The notes beneath the pieces were generated by a model that was not told where the DNA came from, searched no databases, and saw nothing but the letters and a program-made list of their open reading frames with translations. From Achromobacter sp. (GTDB lineage: Bacteria; Pseudomonadota; Gammaproteobacteria; Burkholderiales; Burkholderiaceae_B): a DNA stretch of 9,909 bases. Location: contig DMTA01000327.1 in assembly GCA_003454835.1 (NCBI GenBank), forward strand, positions 1 through 9,909. The letters run 5' to 3'. The translations under genes were made by a program, and so were the position numbers. Shown one piece after another: positions 1 to 6,286 of this stretch (the first letter of the stretch is position 1; every line of letters starts with the position of its first letter).

Positions 1-17
1 GTGTGCTCTTCCGATCT
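1..17. other. Residual Illumina TruSeq adapter at contig end (artefact)
   Basis: The first 17 bases, GTGTGCTCTTCCGATCT, are identical to the 3' end of the Illumina TruSeq read-2/index adapter (known sequence). Sequence that makes sense as a siderophore receptor begins directly after it. This is best read as untrimmed adapter at an assembly edge. Any open frame starting at base 1 is therefore artificial, and the 5' truncation of the receptor gene is technical rather than biological. Confidence 0.93.
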
Positions 18-19
18 GC

Positions 20-2248
20 GGCGTGCAGACGCAGGGATTGTCGGGCCGGTACACGGCCGAACAGGGCCTGTCCCGGCTGCTGGTCGGCACCGGCCTGCAG
101 GCGGTCCCCAACGCCAACGGCGAGGGCTATCACCTGCGGCGCATCCCGCAGGACACGCCGGGCGTGTCCACGCTGGCGCCGGTGACGGTGACCGGCATGA
201 CGAACGATCCCGTCACCGAAGGCACCGGCAGCTACACCAGCCGCGTCGTCACCATCGGCAAGGGCCGCCAGACGCTGAAGGAAATTCCCCAATCGGTCAC
301 CGTCGTGACCCGCCAGCGCATGGACGATCAGAACGCCAACACGCTGGACGAGGTGCTGGCCAACAGCACCGGCATGACGCTCTACAAGAGCCCGATGGGC
401 GGCAGCTACGTGTATTCGCGCGGCTTTCGCGTGGACAGCTACCAGTTCGACGGCGTGAACCGCGCCTTCTATTATCCCCAGGCCGACAGTTTCACCACCG
501 AAACCGTGACGCTGGACCGCGTGGAGATCATCCGCGGCGCCACGGGCCTGCTGCAAGGCGCCGGCTCGCCCAGCGCGGCCGTCAACCTGGTGCGCAAGCG
601 CCCGCTGGCCGAAACCCAGGTGCAGATGCTGGCCAGCGGCGGCTCGTGGAACAACTATCGCGCCGACATCGACGCCAGCGCGCCGCTGAACGAAGCCGGC
701 ACGCTGCGCGCCCGCGGCGTGGCCAGCTACAACGACCGCGAGTACTTCTACGACAGCGCGAAAAGCCGCACCGGCGTGCTGTACGGCGTGCTGAGCTATG
801 ACTTCACGCCGGACACCACCCTGACCGGCGGCGTCAGCTACGAGGAACTTCGGTCCACCCCCTTCTTCCACGGCCTGCCCCATTACAGCAACGGCGACAA
901 CATCGGCTTGAAGCGGTCAACATCGCTGGGGCAGGACTGGAACCGCTGGAACGGCAAGCAGACCACCGTCTTTGCCGAGCTGGCGCATCGCTTCAACAAG
1001 GACTGGTCGCTCAAGCTGACCGGCACGTCCACGCAGGAGTCCAACGATTCGAAGTACGCGTTCACGGAAGGCGCCGTGAATCCCGTGACCGGCCTGGGGC
1101 CCATGCTGTACGCGGGCCTGTTCGACATGTCCACGCACAACAAGGCGCTGAACCTGGACGTGGACGGCGCCTTCGAGGCGTTAGGCCGCAAGCATTCGGT
1201 GACCTTCGGCGCCAGCATCAACGAACTGACCAGCAAGAACGATTTCGCGCTGAACCGTCTGAATCGCACCGTGAACGTGTGGAACCCGGATCACCATGTG
1301 CCGGAGCCCACCGACGACTGGATGCGCGAGAACGCCTACCGCAGCGCGGCCACCATCGTAAAGATGAAGCAGACCGGCGTGTACGGCGTCGGCCGCTTCA
1401 GCCTGGCCGACCCGCTCACGCTGGTGGCGGGCGCGCGCGTGAGCTGGTACGAGAACACCAGCCGATATCGCGACGGCGGCGAGCAGTACGTCGACCCTTA
1501 CAAGGACAACGGCGTCGTCACCCCCTATGGCGGCCTGATCTACGCGTTCAATCCGCAATGGTCCGGTTATGTCAGCTACGCGCAGATCTTCGAACCCCAG
1601 AACGCGGTGGACGCATCGGGCAAGGTGCTCGATCCCATCGTGGGCAAGAACTACGAGATCGGCCTGAAGGGCGAGCTGATGGATGGCCGCCTGAACACCT
1701 CCATCGCGCTCTTCCGCGTCGATCAGAAGAACCGCGCGCAAGAGGATCTGACCAGCGTGTGCGCCACGGGCGACATCTGCTACCTGGCGAGCGGCAAGGT
1801 GCGCAGCCAGGGTCTGGACGCCGAGATCAGCGGCGAAGTGGCCCCGGGCTGGCAACTGTTCGCGGGCTACACGTTCAACACGCTGAAGTTCCTGGACGAC
1901 ACCTCGGTCACCAACACCAACTTCGCGCGCACCGTCACGCCCAAGCACATCCTGCGTCTGTGGTCCGACTACCGGCTGCCGGGTGAACTGTCGGCATGGT
2001 CGCTGGGCGGCGGCGTGAACTACCAGACGGGCAGCTACACGGAAACGCGCTCGGTGCGGGTCTCGCAAGGGTCTTACGCGGTGTGGAATGCGCGCGTCGC
2101 GTATCAGATCAACAAGAACTGGTCGGCGGCGGTGAACGTGAACAACATCTTCGACAAGACCTACTACCAGACGATCGGCGCGCCGGGCTGGGGCAGCTTC
2201 TACGGCGATCCGCGCAACGCCACGCTGACGGTCCGCGGCACGTTCTGA
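20..2248 (+). CDS. TonB-dependent siderophore receptor, FpvA/FoxA type, 5'-truncated
   Basis: Outer-membrane TonB/ExbBD-driven receptor, probably for a ferric siderophore. About 742 residues are visible; the signal peptide and start of the STN domain are missing because the gene runs off the contig end. The GTG at 23 is internal, not a start. Counting that codon as 1, residues 1-41 are the end of an STN (secretin/TonB N-terminal) domain, with a typical GRYTAEQGLSRLLVGTGL stretch. The plug spans about 85-195 (LKEIPQSVTVVT at 85-96; RVEIIRGATGLLQGAGSPS at 166-184). The rest is the 22-strand barrel, ending in a classic C-terminal region (NNIFDKTYY, then GTF with terminal Phe). A Cys pair at about 580 and 586 could form a loop disulfide. 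The STN domain, by knowledge of the FpvA/FecA class, suggests contact with a FecR-type anti-sigma factor, possibly encoded upstream outside the window. The siderophore cannot be named. Confidence 0.95.
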   Translation, partial: GVQTQGLSGRYTAEQGLSRLLVGTGLQAVPNANGEGYHLRRIPQDTPGVSTLAPVTVTGMTNDPVTEGTGSYTSRVVTIGKGRQTLKEIPQSVTVVTRQRMDDQNANTLDEVLANSTGMTLYKSPMGGSYVYSRGFRVDSYQFDGVNRAFYYPQADSFTTETVTLDRVEIIRGATGLLQGAGSPSAAVNLVRKRPLAETQVQMLASGGSWNNYRADIDASAPLNEAGTLRARGVASYNDREYFYDSAKSRTGVLYGVLSYDFTPDTTLTGGVSYEELRSTPFFHGLPHYSNGDNIGLKRSTSLGQDWNRWNGKQTTVFAELAHRFNKDWSLKLTGTSTQESNDSKYAFTEGAVNPVTGLGPMLYAGLFDMSTHNKALNLDVDGAFEALGRKHSVTFGASINELTSKNDFALNRLNRTVNVWNPDHHVPEPTDDWMRENAYRSAATIVKMKQTGVYGVGRFSLADPLTLVAGARVSWYENTSRYRDGGEQYVDPYKDNGVVTPYGGLIYAFNPQWSGYVSYAQIFEPQNAVDASGKVLDPIVGKNYEIGLKGELMDGRLNTSIALFRVDQKNRAQEDLTSVCATGDICYLASGKVRSQGLDAEISGEVAPGWQLFAGYTFNTLKFLDDTSVTNTNFARTVTPKHILRLWSDYRLPGELSAWSLGGGVNYQTGSYTETRSVRVSQGSYAVWNARVAYQINKNWSAAVNVNNIFDKTYYQTIGAPGWGSFYGDPRNATLTVRGTF

Positions 2249-2262
2249 CGCGGGACCGGAAA

Positions 2263-2305
2263 GGCGCGCGGCGCGCTGGCCCCCGCCGGGGCTGTGCCGC
2301 GCGCC
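2263..2305. terminator. GC-rich compound inverted repeat, possible bidirectional terminator
   Basis: A perfect 10-bp inverted repeat (GGCGCGCGGC at 2263-2272 and GCCGCGCGCC at 2296-2305) encloses a smaller GCCCC/GGGGC hairpin (2279-2283 with 2288-2292). It lies just after the receptor stop and beyond the end of the convergent permease gene, where a shared terminator would be expected. There is no T-run after it on the plus strand. On the minus strand only three T follow (2260-2262), so intrinsic termination is uncertain. Confidence 0.4.
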
Positions 2306-2306
2306 G

Positions 2307-2386
2307 CGTCACTTGAAGACGTGCAGCGTCACTTGAAGACGTGCAGCGTCACTTGAAGACGTGCAGCGTCAGCTCAAGACGTGCAG
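2307..2386. repeat. Four-copy 20-bp tandem repeat at the 3' end of the permease gene
   Basis: Three identical units of CGTCACTTGAAGACGTGCAG (2307-2326, 2327-2346, 2347-2366) are followed by a diverged fourth (2367-2386, CGTCAGCTCAAGACGTGCAG) that contains the real stop codon of the minus-strand permease. On the minus strand each unit reads as the codons for L-H-V-(F/L)-(K/S)-stop, so the array is a duplicated gene terminus. The period of 20 is not a multiple of 3, so the four TGA triplets (2369, 2349, 2329, 2309) cover all three reading frames. Confidence 0.95.
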
Positions 2387-3613
2387 CGCGCCCAACGCCA
2401 GGATCAGCGCCGGGGGCATCACCACGACGCCCAGCCGCAGAAAGCTCAGCGCGCTGATGTGCATGCCCTCGCGGCGCACGGCCAGCAGCCACAGCAAGGT
2501 GGCGAGCGAGCCGCTCACGGACAGATTGGGACCCAGGTCGATACCGATCAGCAGCGCGGCGTTGGCCGTGCTGGACAGGTCGGCCATGCGCGCCAGCGTG
2601 CCCGCCATCAACCCGGCCGGCAGATTGTTGATGACGTTGCCCGACAGCGCGGCGCCCACGCCGCCGGCCCACAACGCCGCATCGGCCGACAGGCCGCGCA
2701 TCAGGTCCGCCAGATCCTGGAGCACGCCGCTGGCGACCATGCCTTCGACCAGCACGAACAGCCCCGCGACCAGGGGCAGCACGCCCCACGCGACGCCCTT
2801 GATGAGCCGCAGTGGCCCCGACCGCGTCACCGCCAGCACCAGCGCCGCCGATACGCAGCCGGCGATCAGCGTCGGCAAGCCCAGGCGATGGCCGAGCGCC
2901 GACGTGATGAGCAGCGTCCCTGCCGTGATGGCCACGCCCAGCGCGGCCATGCGCAGCGGCCACGTCATGGGCGGCAAAGGCGGGGAAGCTTTCAGCGGCT
3001 GGCGCAAGTCATCGCGAAACACCAGCCGCAGCGTCACGTACGTGGAGCCGATGGCCAAGGCGGACGGCAGCGCAAAGTGCGCCAGCCATGGCCCCAGCGC
3101 GGGCATGCGGTCGCCGAACACCACCAGATTCGCCGGATTGGAGATCGGCAGGACGAAACTGGCCGCGTTGGCGATGAAGGCGCAGACGTACAAATACGGC
3201 AACGGCGGCGCACCGACCACGCGCGCCACCGCATACACGGCGGGTGTCAGCACGACCGCGGTTGCATCGTTGGACAGCAGCACGGTGACCACGGTGCCCA
3301 CCAGAAACACCAGATCGAAGAGCCGCCGGGCGGACCCGGCGGCGTGATCGGCGGCGGCCACTGCCACCCAGTCGAAGAGGCCTGCCTGCCGGGCAACCTC
3401 CGCCACCAGCATCATGCCGATCAGGAACAGGTAGACGTCGGTGCCTTCGAGGATGGCGCTGCCCGCCTTGGCGACGGGCAGCAACCCCAGCACCACCAGC
3501 GCGACGGCGCCGGCCGTGGCCCATACGTATTCCGGCAACCGCCACGGACGAAAAAGGATGGCCATGGTGGTCGCGGCGGCAATCAACCAGATCGCGGCGT
3601 TGGATAGCGACAT
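2369..3613 (-). CDS. arsB: ArsB/NhaD-family arsenite-type efflux permease
   Basis: A 414-residue polytopic inner-membrane protein, close to the roughly 430 residues of E. coli ArsB, which exports arsenite/antimonite. Hydrophobic segments run throughout. Family-like motifs are SNDAT at 114-118 (ArsB has a related Asn-Asp motif), GNVINNLPAG around 325-334, and GIDLGPN then GSLATLLWL at 357-376. The last matches the C-terminal region of E. coli ArsB as I recall it. It starts with ATG 15 nt after the MFS stop, so the two genes are probably cotranscribed. The Shine-Dalgarno is weak (GAAAG). The 3' end lies inside the 20-bp tandem array. No arsR, arsC or arsA is visible in the window, so the substrate could be arsenite or another oxyanion or anion of the wider ArsB/SLC13-like ion transporter superfamily. 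The family call is solid; the substrate is inferred. Confidence 0.85.
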   Translation of the reverse strand: MSLSNAAIWLIAAATTMAILFRPWRLPEYVWATAGAVALVVLGLLPVAKAGSAILEGTDVYLFLIGMMLVAEVARQAGLFDWVAVAAADHAAGSARRLFDLVFLVGTVVTVLLSNDATAVVLTPAVYAVARVVGAPPLPYLYVCAFIANAASFVLPISNPANLVVFGDRMPALGPWLAHFALPSALAIGSTYVTLRLVFRDDLRQPLKASPPLPPMTWPLRMAALGVAITAGTLLITSALGHRLGLPTLIAGCVSAALVLAVTRSGPLRLIKGVAWGVLPLVAGLFVLVEGMVASGVLQDLADLMRGLSADAALWAGGVGAALSGNVINNLPAGLMAGTLARMADLSSTANAALLIGIDLGPNLSVSGSLATLLWLLAVRREGMHISALSFLRLGVVVMPPALILALGALHVLS

Positions 3614-3628
3614 GCTTTCAGAAGAGGA

Positions 3629-4867
3629 TCAAGGTAGGGAATTGGAAGCCGATGGAGCGGTCGCCCTGGCGGCCACGCGCGTTTCCGGCAACACCAGCAA
3701 GGTCATGCAAGCCAGGCCGGCAATGCCTGCCAGCGCCAGAAACGCTGCACTGTAACCCGCGTGCTGCACGATCAGGCCGGCGAGCCCGTTGCTGAGCGCC
3801 GCGCCGATACCGAACACCGTCGTGACGGCGCCCAGGCTGGCGTTGAACCGGCCGCTGCCCTGGGTCAGGTCCAGCACCATCAGGGGCAGGACAGCGCCGA
3901 AGATGCCCGCGCCGATGCCGTCGAGCAGCTGCACGCCCACCAGCCACGCGGTGTCATCCGAGAACGTGTAGAGCACGCCGCGCAACGGCAGGATGAGGCA
4001 ACCGAACAGCAGCAGCGGCTTGCGCCCCCACTGGTCCGCATACCGCCCCACGGCCATCGCGGCGGGAATCATCACGAACTGCGCCGCGACGATACAGGCG
4101 GCGGTGAGCGGCGTGGCCAGCGCCGGGTTTGCCAGGGCAAGCTTCTGCCCCACCAGCGGCAGCATGGCCGCGTTGGCCAGGTGGAACAGCGCGCAGCTCA
4201 GCGCCAGCAGCACGAGCGGCCGGTTGGACAGCAACTGGCGCAGCGGCACGGGCTGCGCATGTGCGGCGGAGTTGTGGGCGGGCTCCAGCCCGCGCGCCTT
4301 GTCCAGATCGATATGGGCGGGAAGGCGCATCGTCGCGGCCAGGCTGGCCAGCGCCATCGCCGCCATCAGGTAGAACACCGCGACCGGACCCCACACATAC
4401 GCCAGACCGCCCGCCAGCAGCGCCGCGAATCCGTTGCCCGCATGGTTGAACGACTCGTTGCGCGCGATGCGTTCCGTGAAGGCGTGCGCGGTGGTCAGTC
4501 CCAGGGTGATGCCCGCAATCGCGGGCGCGAACACCGATGACGCGACGCCTGCCACCGCCTGCGTCAGCGTGACCCAGACAAAGTTCGGGCTGGCCAGGAC
4601 CGCCATGCACGCCACTGTCACGAGTACGGCGGCGGCGATCAGCAGCGCGCGCTTGTTCGAAGCGCGGTCCACCAGCGCCCCCGCCGGCGTCTGAGCCGCC
4701 AGCGCCGCCAGCCCGGATATCGTCATGACGAGCCCGATGCTGTCAGGGCGCCAATGATGGACGGCAAGCAGATAGATGGCGAGATAGGGGCCAAGTCCGT
4801 CCCGCACATCGGCCACGAAGAAGTTCAGCCAATCGAGAGGACGCGTTGCGGGCGATGGAGAGTGCAA
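3629..4867 (-). CDS. MFS transporter (12-TM type)
   Basis: A 412-residue major facilitator superfamily protein of the inner membrane. The N-terminus (LDWLNFFVADVRDGLGPYLA, 11-30) is followed by two MFS halves, each with a motif-A-like loop: AGALVDRASNKR at about 62-73 and VGRYADQWGRKP at about 273-284. A hydrophilic central loop lies at about 183-210. The substrate is not recognisable; it does not resemble ArsJ as I recall that family. The only usable upstream start is TTG at 4867, without an evident Shine-Dalgarno; no ATG or GTG occurs in frame upstream, and the next in-frame starts fall inside conserved sequence. It is the first gene of a unit with the ArsB-like permease 15 nt downstream, suggesting two exporters made together. 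The start codon is the weak point of this call. Confidence 0.88.
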   Translation of the reverse strand: MHSPSPATRPLDWLNFFVADVRDGLGPYLAIYLLAVHHWRPDSIGLVMTISGLAALAAQTPAGALVDRASNKRALLIAAAVLVTVACMAVLASPNFVWVTLTQAVAGVASSVFAPAIAGITLGLTTAHAFTERIARNESFNHAGNGFAALLAGGLAYVWGPVAVFYLMAAMALASLAATMRLPAHIDLDKARGLEPAHNSAAHAQPVPLRQLLSNRPLVLLALSCALFHLANAAMLPLVGQKLALANPALATPLTAACIVAAQFVMIPAAMAVGRYADQWGRKPLLLFGCLILPLRGVLYTFSDDTAWLVGVQLLDGIGAGIFGAVLPLMVLDLTQGSGRFNASLGAVTTVFGIGAALSNGLAGLIVQHAGYSAAFLALAGIAGLACMTLLVLPETRVAARATAPSASNSLP

Positions 4868-4966
4868 GGCAGACGTGGAAAGCGTGGATGTCGATCGGTG
4901 TCGGCCTGAAATCGGCGCAAGGCCTTTGCCTCGATGTGCCGGATTCGCCGGAGCCGCGCGTCGGGC

Positions 4967-4991
4967 ATGCGCCAGCGAGCGGATGGCGCAT
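4967..4991. promoter_or_regulatory. 8-bp perfect inverted repeat, candidate operator or leader hairpin
   Basis: ATGCGCCA (4967-4974) and TGGCGCAT (4984-4991) form a perfect 8-bp inverted repeat with a 9-nt spacer. It overlaps the -10 element and predicted start point of the candidate minus-strand promoter for the MFS/permease unit. There is no T-run on either strand, so a terminator is unlikely. An operator or a 5' leader hairpin fits better. Confidence 0.45.
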
Positions 4992-5018
4992 CTTAGATCA
5001 CAACGATTCGGGCGTCAG
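4990..5018 (-). promoter_or_regulatory. Candidate sigma-70 promoter for the MFS/ArsB-like unit
   Basis: On the minus strand CTGACG (5013-5018) and TAAGAT (4990-4995) are separated by 17 bp, each matching four of six consensus bases. Transcription would begin near 4983, giving a leader of about 115 nt before the TTG start at 4867. This is a motif call only. Another dyad, GGCGTT-C-AACGCC, lies upstream at 5041-5053. Confidence 0.3.
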
Positions 5019-5081
5019 CGACATTGCGCTACAGCGGCGCGGCGTTCAACGCCCTGTCAGTTTCACGTCCGCAATGACGCC

Positions 5082-6020
5082 TCATGCGCCGGCAGGTTGC
5101 GCCCCGCGCCTCACTTCGCTTGGGGGCTGACCGTACGCGCGCAGGAACGCCCTCCGCATGCGGTTGCGGTCAGCAAAGCCGGTATCGCGCGCCACGACAT
5201 CCAGGGAATGCCGCCCTTCTTCCAGCATCGCGCGGGCCGCTTCCAGCCGCAGCAACTCCACCACCTTGGCGGGGGAATGCCCGGTCTCGTCACGAAACAC
5301 CCGGCTGAACTGGCGGGGCGACAACCTGGCCGCATCGGCCAGTTCCTCCACCGTCAACGGGTTGCGCAGATGCTCCTTGGCGTAGACCAGCGCCCGCTGC
5401 ACGCGGTCGGAGCGCGGTTCCAGTTCCAGCAAGGCGGAGAATTGCGATTGGCCGCCTGGCCTGCGGTGATAGACCACCAGCCGGCGCGCGACGTCGCGGG
5501 CCAGCGCCGCGCCGTGGTCGTCTTCGATCAGGGCAAGGGCCAGGTCGATGGCGGCCGACATGCCGGCGGAGGTCCAGATGTTGCCGTCGCGCACGAAGAT
5601 GCGGTCAGGGTCGACGCGCACTTCGGGAAAGCTTTCCTGAAGGCTGCGCGCATGCGCCCAGTGGGTGGTGGCGGTGCGGCCGTTCAACAGGCCGGCCTGC
5701 GCGAGGACGAACGCGCCCGTGCAGACGCCCGCGACACGGCGCGCTTCGGTGGCGGCGCGCGCCACGTAGCGTGCCAGGCCGGGCGAGATCGGCCCTGGCA
5801 TCAATTCGCCCGCCACGATCAGGGTGTCGGGCATCACGCCGAGAGCAACCGTCTCGATGCCGGCGTTCATCGTGGAGCGGATGAGGCCGCCACCTTCCGA
5901 CAGGATGGTGACGCGGTAGCCGTCGCGGTCCAGGGCGATGTTGGCGAATTCGAACGCCGCCAGCGCAGCCAGGCCCATCACCTGGAAACCGTCTTCGAGA
6001 ATGAGGCCGATCTGGCGCAT
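5082..6020 (-). CDS. GlxA-type AraC family regulator with DJ-1/PfpI domain
   Basis: A 312-residue transcription factor. Residues 1 to about 170 form a DJ-1/PfpI (class I glutamine amidotransferase-like) domain with the nucleophile-elbow Cys in GVCTGAF (Cys100) and a following His in TTHWAH (His120), as in many GlxA-family regulators. A linker with YHRRPGGQSQF (184-194) leads to an AraC-type double HTH at about 205-305 (LTVEELADAARLSPRQFSR; DVVARDTGFADRNRMRRAF). I chose the ATG at 6020 because MRQIGLIL starts the PfpI fold and GAG lies 8 nt upstream; the in-frame ATG at 6050 has no Shine-Dalgarno and adds ten unconserved residues. It is divergent from the SDR gene, so it probably controls that gene and perhaps itself. 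The effector is unknown; whether the Cys is catalytic or only a ligand-pocket residue cannot be told. Confidence 0.93.
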   Translation of the reverse strand: MRQIGLILEDGFQVMGLAALAAFEFANIALDRDGYRVTILSEGGGLIRSTMNAGIETVALGVMPDTLIVAGELMPGPISPGLARYVARAATEARRVAGVCTGAFVLAQAGLLNGRTATTHWAHARSLQESFPEVRVDPDRIFVRDGNIWTSAGMSAAIDLALALIEDDHGAALARDVARRLVVYHRRPGGQSQFSALLELEPRSDRVQRALVYAKEHLRNPLTVEELADAARLSPRQFSRVFRDETGHSPAKVVELLRLEAARAMLEEGRHSLDVVARDTGFADRNRMRRAFLRAYGQPPSEVRRGAQPAGA

Positions 6021-6049
6021 GTTTAAAACTCGTGTCTGTAAATGACGCA

Positions 6050-6069
6050 TATAGGCTATTTAAGCTATA
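6050..6069. promoter_or_regulatory. Imperfect dyad over the -10 of the regulator promoter
   Basis: TATAG (6050-6054) and CTATA (6065-6069) are symmetric about 6059.5, with a further inner TA/TA match. The element covers the candidate -10 of the GlxA-type regulator gene, a position typical of an autorepression operator. Evidence is pattern only. Confidence 0.35.
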
Positions 6070-6081
6070 GGTGTTCGTCAA
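6053..6081 (-). promoter_or_regulatory. Candidate promoter of the GlxA-type regulator gene
   Basis: On the minus strand TTGACG (6076-6081; five of six consensus) is followed after exactly 17 bp by TAGCCT (6053-6058; three of six consensus). The implied start is near 6047, about 27 nt upstream of the ATG at 6020. The weak -10 would fit a regulated promoter. Confidence 0.35.
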
Positions 6082-6115
6082 TGGAAAATCGCGTCCGCCT
6101 ATGTAGAGCCGCGCC

Positions 6116-6128
6116 AATTCGCCGAATT
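6116..6128. promoter_or_regulatory. 13-bp perfect palindrome in the divergent intergenic region
   Basis: AATTCG-C-CGAATT is a perfect palindrome with a single central base, lying about midway between the regulator and SDR genes. It is a possible protein-binding site; no factor can be named. Confidence 0.35.
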
Positions 6129-6172
6129 TTGTACGACTGCCCTGTCGACCCCGGCAGGACACGAGGAAACCC

Positions 6173-6211
6173 AATGTCTTAAAACGACGCTTTATTGACA
6201 TTTGAGACATT
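6173..6211. promoter_or_regulatory. GACATT motif cluster, candidate operator upstream of the SDR gene
   Basis: AATGTCT (6173-6179) and AGACATT (6205-6211) form a perfect 7-bp inverted repeat with centres 32 bp apart, about three helical turns. A third GACATT copy sits at 6197-6202, in direct orientation 9 bp from the one at 6206-6211. The cluster overlaps the candidate -35 of the SDR promoter. AraC-type regulators often use repeated half-sites next to the -35, so the divergent GlxA-type protein is the obvious candidate binder; this is inference. Confidence 0.45.
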
Positions 6212-6229
6212 ACAAAACTGCCTCATAGT
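6202..6229 (+). promoter_or_regulatory. Candidate promoter of the SDR gene
   Basis: TTGAGA (6202-6207) and CATAGT (6224-6229) are separated by 16 bp. A better -35 match, TTGACA at 6195-6200, has no acceptable -10 at normal spacing. The poor -10 suggests dependence on an activator. Expected leader is about 50 nt. Confidence 0.35.
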
Positions 6230-6286
6230 GGCCACACCGCGATCTGAAACGAACCCAGACGCTCACCAACCAACCGAGGCACCGAC

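Noticed and set aside
1..801. Open frame beginning with GTG at base 1 on the plus strand
   Set aside because: It starts in adapter sequence, is out of frame with the receptor, and gives an Arg/His/Gly-rich product typical of a shadow frame in GC-rich DNA.
1181..2068. Long minus-strand open frame opposite the receptor
   Set aside because: The opposite strand encodes a continuous TonB receptor barrel; the antisense product shows no known family features.
2307..2386. CRISPR-like array
   Set aside because: The units abut without spacers and are copies of the adjacent gene end.
2381..3607. Long plus-strand open frame of about 400 codons opposite the permease gene
   Set aside because: The product is Gln/His/Arg/Gly-rich with no recognisable domain, while the minus-strand frame is a clear ArsB-like membrane protein.
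4743..4991. Small minus-strand open frame overlapping the MFS start
   Set aside because: It overlaps the MFS 5' end in another frame, lacks a Shine-Dalgarno and has an Arg/Cys/Ser-rich product without family likeness.
4875..6026. Long plus-strand open frame opposite the GlxA-type regulator
   Set aside because: It is antisense to a regulator with complete PfpI and AraC domains, has a low-complexity composition and shows no motif.
6021..6050. Upstream ATG at 6050 for the GlxA-type regulator
   Set aside because: There is no Shine-Dalgarno, and the start would lie within a few bases of the predicted transcription start; the ATG at 6020 fits the PfpI domain start.
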